DNA from: Sulfurimonas sp. HSL3-7 | Lineage (GTDB): Bacteria; Campylobacterota; Campylobacteria; Campylobacterales; Sulfurimonadaceae | DNA length: 64,000 nt | Direction of reading: 5' to 3' | Assembly: GCF_039645985.1 (NCBI RefSeq) | Contig: NZ_CP147919.1 | Location: 496,001-560,000, forward strand | Part shown: in pieces, positions 61,660 through 64,000 of the stretch | Layout: each line of letters begins with the position of its first letter | How positions within the stretch are numbered: the stretch's first letter is position 1 | Notes under the pieces: model-generated | Database searches by the model: none | Told to the model about the DNA's origin: nothing | Seen by the model: the letters and a program-made list of their open reading frames with translations, nothing else | Program-made: the position numbers and the translations under genes

Positions 61660-62842
61660 GGCGATGCTGATCAAAGAGTTCCTTCTGGTCTCGCGTGACA
61701 AACATGCGCTTGCGGCGCTCTTTGTAATGCCGGCTGTCTTTATCCTCATTATGTCATTGGCGCTCAAAGATGTCTTTAATGAGGAGAAGGCCCTGATCGA
61801 GTATGCGGTTGTCGACAGGGACAACTCGCTGGAGAGCCTCTCTGTTGTCTCCAAACTGCGTGCAAACAAAGTGCTGAAAGAACATAAGATCAGTGCCGAT
61901 TTCAAAACACCAAAAGAAGAGGGCGTCCAGTTTATTGTCGTGATCCCGAAGGGGTTCAAGTCGCAGTTCTCAAACGATGCAGACACGGCCGCATCGCTGC
62001 AGATCGAAGTGGCTTCCGACATTGCCCAGACCCATCTGATGCTCTTTAAAACACAGGTCATCAGTGCCTTTATGCAGGTGCAGCTCGATGCACTCAATCT
62101 TGCCCAGGAGATGCAGCAGGGCGTGCGCGGTCAGGGCGCTGAAATAAAGAAGATGGCGTTTGACGAAGCGAAGATGATGAAGATCCATTATGCAGCGCTC
62201 GCCGAGGATGAAAAACCGACGTCGACACAGCAGAGCGTTCCGTCATGGATCGTGTTCAGCCTCTTTTTTGTTATTATCCCGATGTCGACGATCTTCATCA
62301 GCGAGCGTAAGCAGAACACGTTGATGCGTCTGAGTACGATGAATGTTTCTCTGCCCGTACTCTTCGGCGGAAAGATCATCCCCTATATGGTGATCAACCA
62401 GCTGCAGGTCTGGGTGATGATCGCGGTGGGTATCTTCATCGTACCACTTTTCGGTGCGGCGCCGCTGAATATCGGTGGGTCGCTCAGCGGTCTGATAGCG
62501 ATCTCGATGGCACTGAGCCTCTCGGCGATCGGCCTTTCGATCCTGATAGCCACCCTTGTGGACAGTGTGGAACAGGCGACGACGATAGGGGGTATTATCA
62601 ATATTCTTTTAGGGGCGATAGGCGGGGTGATGGTGCCGAAATTCGTGATGCCGGAATTTATGCAGGAGTTCGCCAATGTCTCGCCCATGTCGTGGGGGCT
62701 CGAAGGGTTTTTGGATATCTTTCTGCGTCGCGGCGGTATCAGCGACGTGCTGAGTGAGGTGCTTGCGCTAAGTCTGTTCGGCCTGGTTTCACTTCTGCTG
62801 GCGGCACTGATATTTAATTATAAAATAAGGAGAGTGGCATGA
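61652..62842 (+). CDS. ABC-2 type permease
   Basis: 396 residues from ATG 61652. One N-terminal helix (ALAALFVMPAVFILIMSLAL), a large extracytoplasmic part (~40-190), then five helices with the ABC-2 pattern (WIVFSLFFVIIPMSTIFISERKQNTLMRLSTMNVS; GGIINILLGAIGGVMVPKFVMP; MSWGLEGFLDIFLR). It pairs with the upstream ATPase. Its end overlaps the ACP start by four bases. Confidence 0.9.
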   Translation: MFKAMLIKEFLLVSRDKHALAALFVMPAVFILIMSLALKDVFNEEKALIEYAVVDRDNSLESLSVVSKLRANKVLKEHKISADFKTPKEEGVQFIVVIPKGFKSQFSNDADTAASLQIEVASDIAQTHLMLFKTQVISAFMQVQLDALNLAQEMQQGVRGQGAEIKKMAFDEAKMMKIHYAALAEDEKPTSTQQSVPSWIVFSLFFVIIPMSTIFISERKQNTLMRLSTMNVSLPVLFGGKIIPYMVINQLQVWVMIAVGIFIVPLFGAAPLNIGGSLSGLIAISMALSLSAIGLSILIATLVDSVEQATTIGGIINILLGAIGGVMVPKFVMPEFMQEFANVSPMSWGLEGFLDIFLRRGGISDVLSEVLALSLFGLVSLLLAALIFNYKIRRVA

Positions 62843-63108
62843 GAGGTTCAGAGGACGAGGCACTGAAACTGCGTCTTAAAAAGATGATCATCGAAGAGTG
62901 TGAAAAAGAGGATATCGAACCCGAAGACGTGGCCGACGATGTCGAGCTTTTTTCGGAGGCGAGCGGACTTGAGCTGGACTCTCTGGATGCCCTCCAGATC
63001 TCGATGGGATTGCAAAATCAGTTCAATACGCGACTGGGCGATTCGAAAGAGTTCCGCCGTGTCGTGACGACCATCAACGATCTTGCCGACTATCTGCAGC
63101 CGGAGTAG
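62839..63108 (+). CDS. Second acyl carrier protein (cluster-associated)
   Basis: 89 residues. Carrier site ASGLELDSLDALQISMGLQN with the Ser in DSLDA, after an acidic first helix (KKMIIEECEKEDIEPEDVADD). Two different ACPs in one pathway is typical for aryl polyene and flexirubin clusters, one for starter and one for chain. It overlaps the permease gene by four bases. Confidence 0.88.
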   Translation: MRGSEDEALKLRLKKMIIEECEKEDIEPEDVADDVELFSEASGLELDSLDALQISMGLQNQFNTRLGDSKEFRRVVTTINDLADYLQPE

Positions 63109-63114
63109 GTGCCG

Positions 63115-64000
63115 ATGATCACAATACTCGGCGGCGAGATACTCAGCGCTTTGGGAGAGACGGGTGAACGTTTAAAGCACCTCGAACAAGGCACATATGC
63201 GAGCGTTGAAAAAAAGATGATGCTTAACGGCGAAGAGCTCTCCTTTGCCTATTACGCCATAGATGAGGGCGAACGCAACAGTGCGCTCTCTATTCCGCTG
63301 CGCTACCTTGAGGATGTCGTTCAGAAAGCGATAGACAAACTTGCCCTGACGCCGGATGATCTGCAGCGCTGCGGTCTCTTTTTAGGCAGCTCTTCGAATG
63401 ATCTTTCACTGAGCCTGCCTTTGGGTAGGAATTTTGACGGCTCGCAAGAGGAGACTATTGCATGTGCGCGTATCGGCAACGGCTATTATGCCGATCATCT
63501 CGTCAAACATTTCGGACTTAACGATTTTACTTTGACCTATAATACCGCCTGCACCTCAAGCGCCAATGCCGTTATCGATGCGGCCTCTATGCTTGAGGGG
63601 GGAATGATCGATTATGCCCTTGTGATCGGGTTGGAGATGTTTGCTCCGGTTACCTTTGAAGGGTTTGCCTCGATGCAGCTGCTGTCGCCGACCAAGATAG
63701 CACCGTTTGACCGGGATAGACAGGGTATCGTTCTGGGCGAAGCCGTCAGCGCACTCTTTCTCAGCCGAGACGATGTCGCCGCTTCGCCCTGGCATTTCCG
63801 CGGCGGTGTCAGCAACTGTGAAACCCACAGTGTGACCGGAGCCAACCCTAACGGTACGGGTATCAGTCAGGTGATAAAGGCGGCACTGAAAAGTACCGGA
63901 GTCCGAGACGATGAGATCGCAGCGGTAAAAGCACACGGGACGGCCAGTGCATTGAACGATGAGGCGGAGATGAACGGTATGAAACAGGCCTTTGCCAAAT
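63115..64000 (+). CDS. Beta-ketoacyl synthase (KAS I/II family), 5' part; runs off right edge
   Basis: ATG 63115, open to the window end (~295 residues). It starts MITILGGEILSALGETGERL. Catalytic Cys in LTYNTACTSSANAVIDA (near residue 147), then SPTKIAPFDRDRQGIVLGEAV, and the first catalytic His in VKAHGTASALNDEAE. The third (GHTLGA-type His) lies beyond the edge. The N-terminus is divergent compared with FabF. It would elongate the chain on the cluster ACPs. Confidence 0.88.
   Translation, partial: MITILGGEILSALGETGERLKHLEQGTYASVEKKMMLNGEELSFAYYAIDEGERNSALSIPLRYLEDVVQKAIDKLALTPDDLQRCGLFLGSSSNDLSLSLPLGRNFDGSQEETIACARIGNGYYADHLVKHFGLNDFTLTYNTACTSSANAVIDAASMLEGGMIDYALVIGLEMFAPVTFEGFASMQLLSPTKIAPFDRDRQGIVLGEAVSALFLSRDDVAASPWHFRGGVSNCETHSVTGANPNGTGISQVIKAALKSTGVRDDEIAAVKAHGTASALNDEAEMNGMKQAFAK

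Noticed and set aside
1-64000. tRNA, rRNA, CRISPR or transposase genes
   Set aside because: No T-arm-like GGTTCRANTCC with matching acceptor stems, no regularly spaced repeats and no transposase or integrase motifs were seen in either strand.

Overview
The window reads as a chromosomal segment of a free-living, sulfur- or hydrogen-oxidising type of Campylobacterota (Sulfurimonas, Sulfurovum and relatives). This rests on gene order and protein flavour. The block secD-secF-small membrane protein-leuS-lptE-folC-M23 peptidase-mfd matches the Helicobacter pylori order as I remember it. The block peroxiredoxin/metK/ferredoxin/ndk/DUF177/rpmF/plsX/fabH matches the Campylobacter and Helicobacter order. 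The genus cannot be fixed by eye. I see no rRNA, tRNA, CRISPR array, prophage or intact insertion sequence.

Layout. 1-10.5 kb: Sec export, leucyl-tRNA synthetase, LptE, FolC, a Csd1/Csd2-like M23 peptidase and Mfd. 10.5-16.7 kb: HtpX, a YmdB-type phosphoesterase, a MagIII-like glycosylase, a DEAD-box helicase, a thioesterase, a GlpD-like dehydrogenase and an unknown membrane protein. 16.7-25.8 kb: a copper/silver island with an HMA protein, a CrdR/CrdS-like two-component system, a SHOCT protein, a broken P-type ATPase remnant, a CrdA-like protein, a TolC/CusB/CusA-type tripartite pump and a Cys-rich CGAGKC protein. Three promoters here carry the same phased motif. 25.9-27.8 kb: globin, YceI, thioredoxin-like and acidic small proteins. 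27.8-30.9 kb: a translationally coupled murein-recycling operon (amidase, DUF819 membrane protein, dipeptide epimerase fused to a GIY-YIG domain).

31-38.4 kb: a DEDDh exonuclease, a repeat-protein/MoxR-ATPase/VWA operon and a PIF1-like helicase with small companions. 38.4-46.2 kb: an LpxH-like phosphatase, a glycosyltransferase, peroxiredoxin, MetK, ferredoxin, Ndk and the rpmF-plsX-fabH lipid block. 46.3-55.6 kb: a HIT protein, a histidine kinase, pabB-pyrB, bioD, a Cys/Met-metabolism PLP enzyme and the N-end-rule trio clpS-clpA-aat. 55.6-64 kb: the start of a biosynthetic cluster of dialkylresorcinol/flexirubin or aryl-polyene type. It has two acyl carrier proteins, a methyltransferase, a DarA-like flavodoxin-fold protein, a KAS III (DarB-like), a BtrH-type acyltransferase, an ABC-2 exporter and a ketosynthase running off the window end.

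Best candidates for new biology are: (i) the copper regulon defined by three identically spaced promoter boxes, with its decayed ATPase and Cys-rich terminal gene; (ii) the repeat protein-MoxR-VWA operon, whose metallopeptidase-like motif is degenerate; (iii) the epimerase-GIY-YIG fusion in a murein-recycling operon that suggests a role for DUF819; and (iv) the polyene/resorcinol-type cluster at the right edge.
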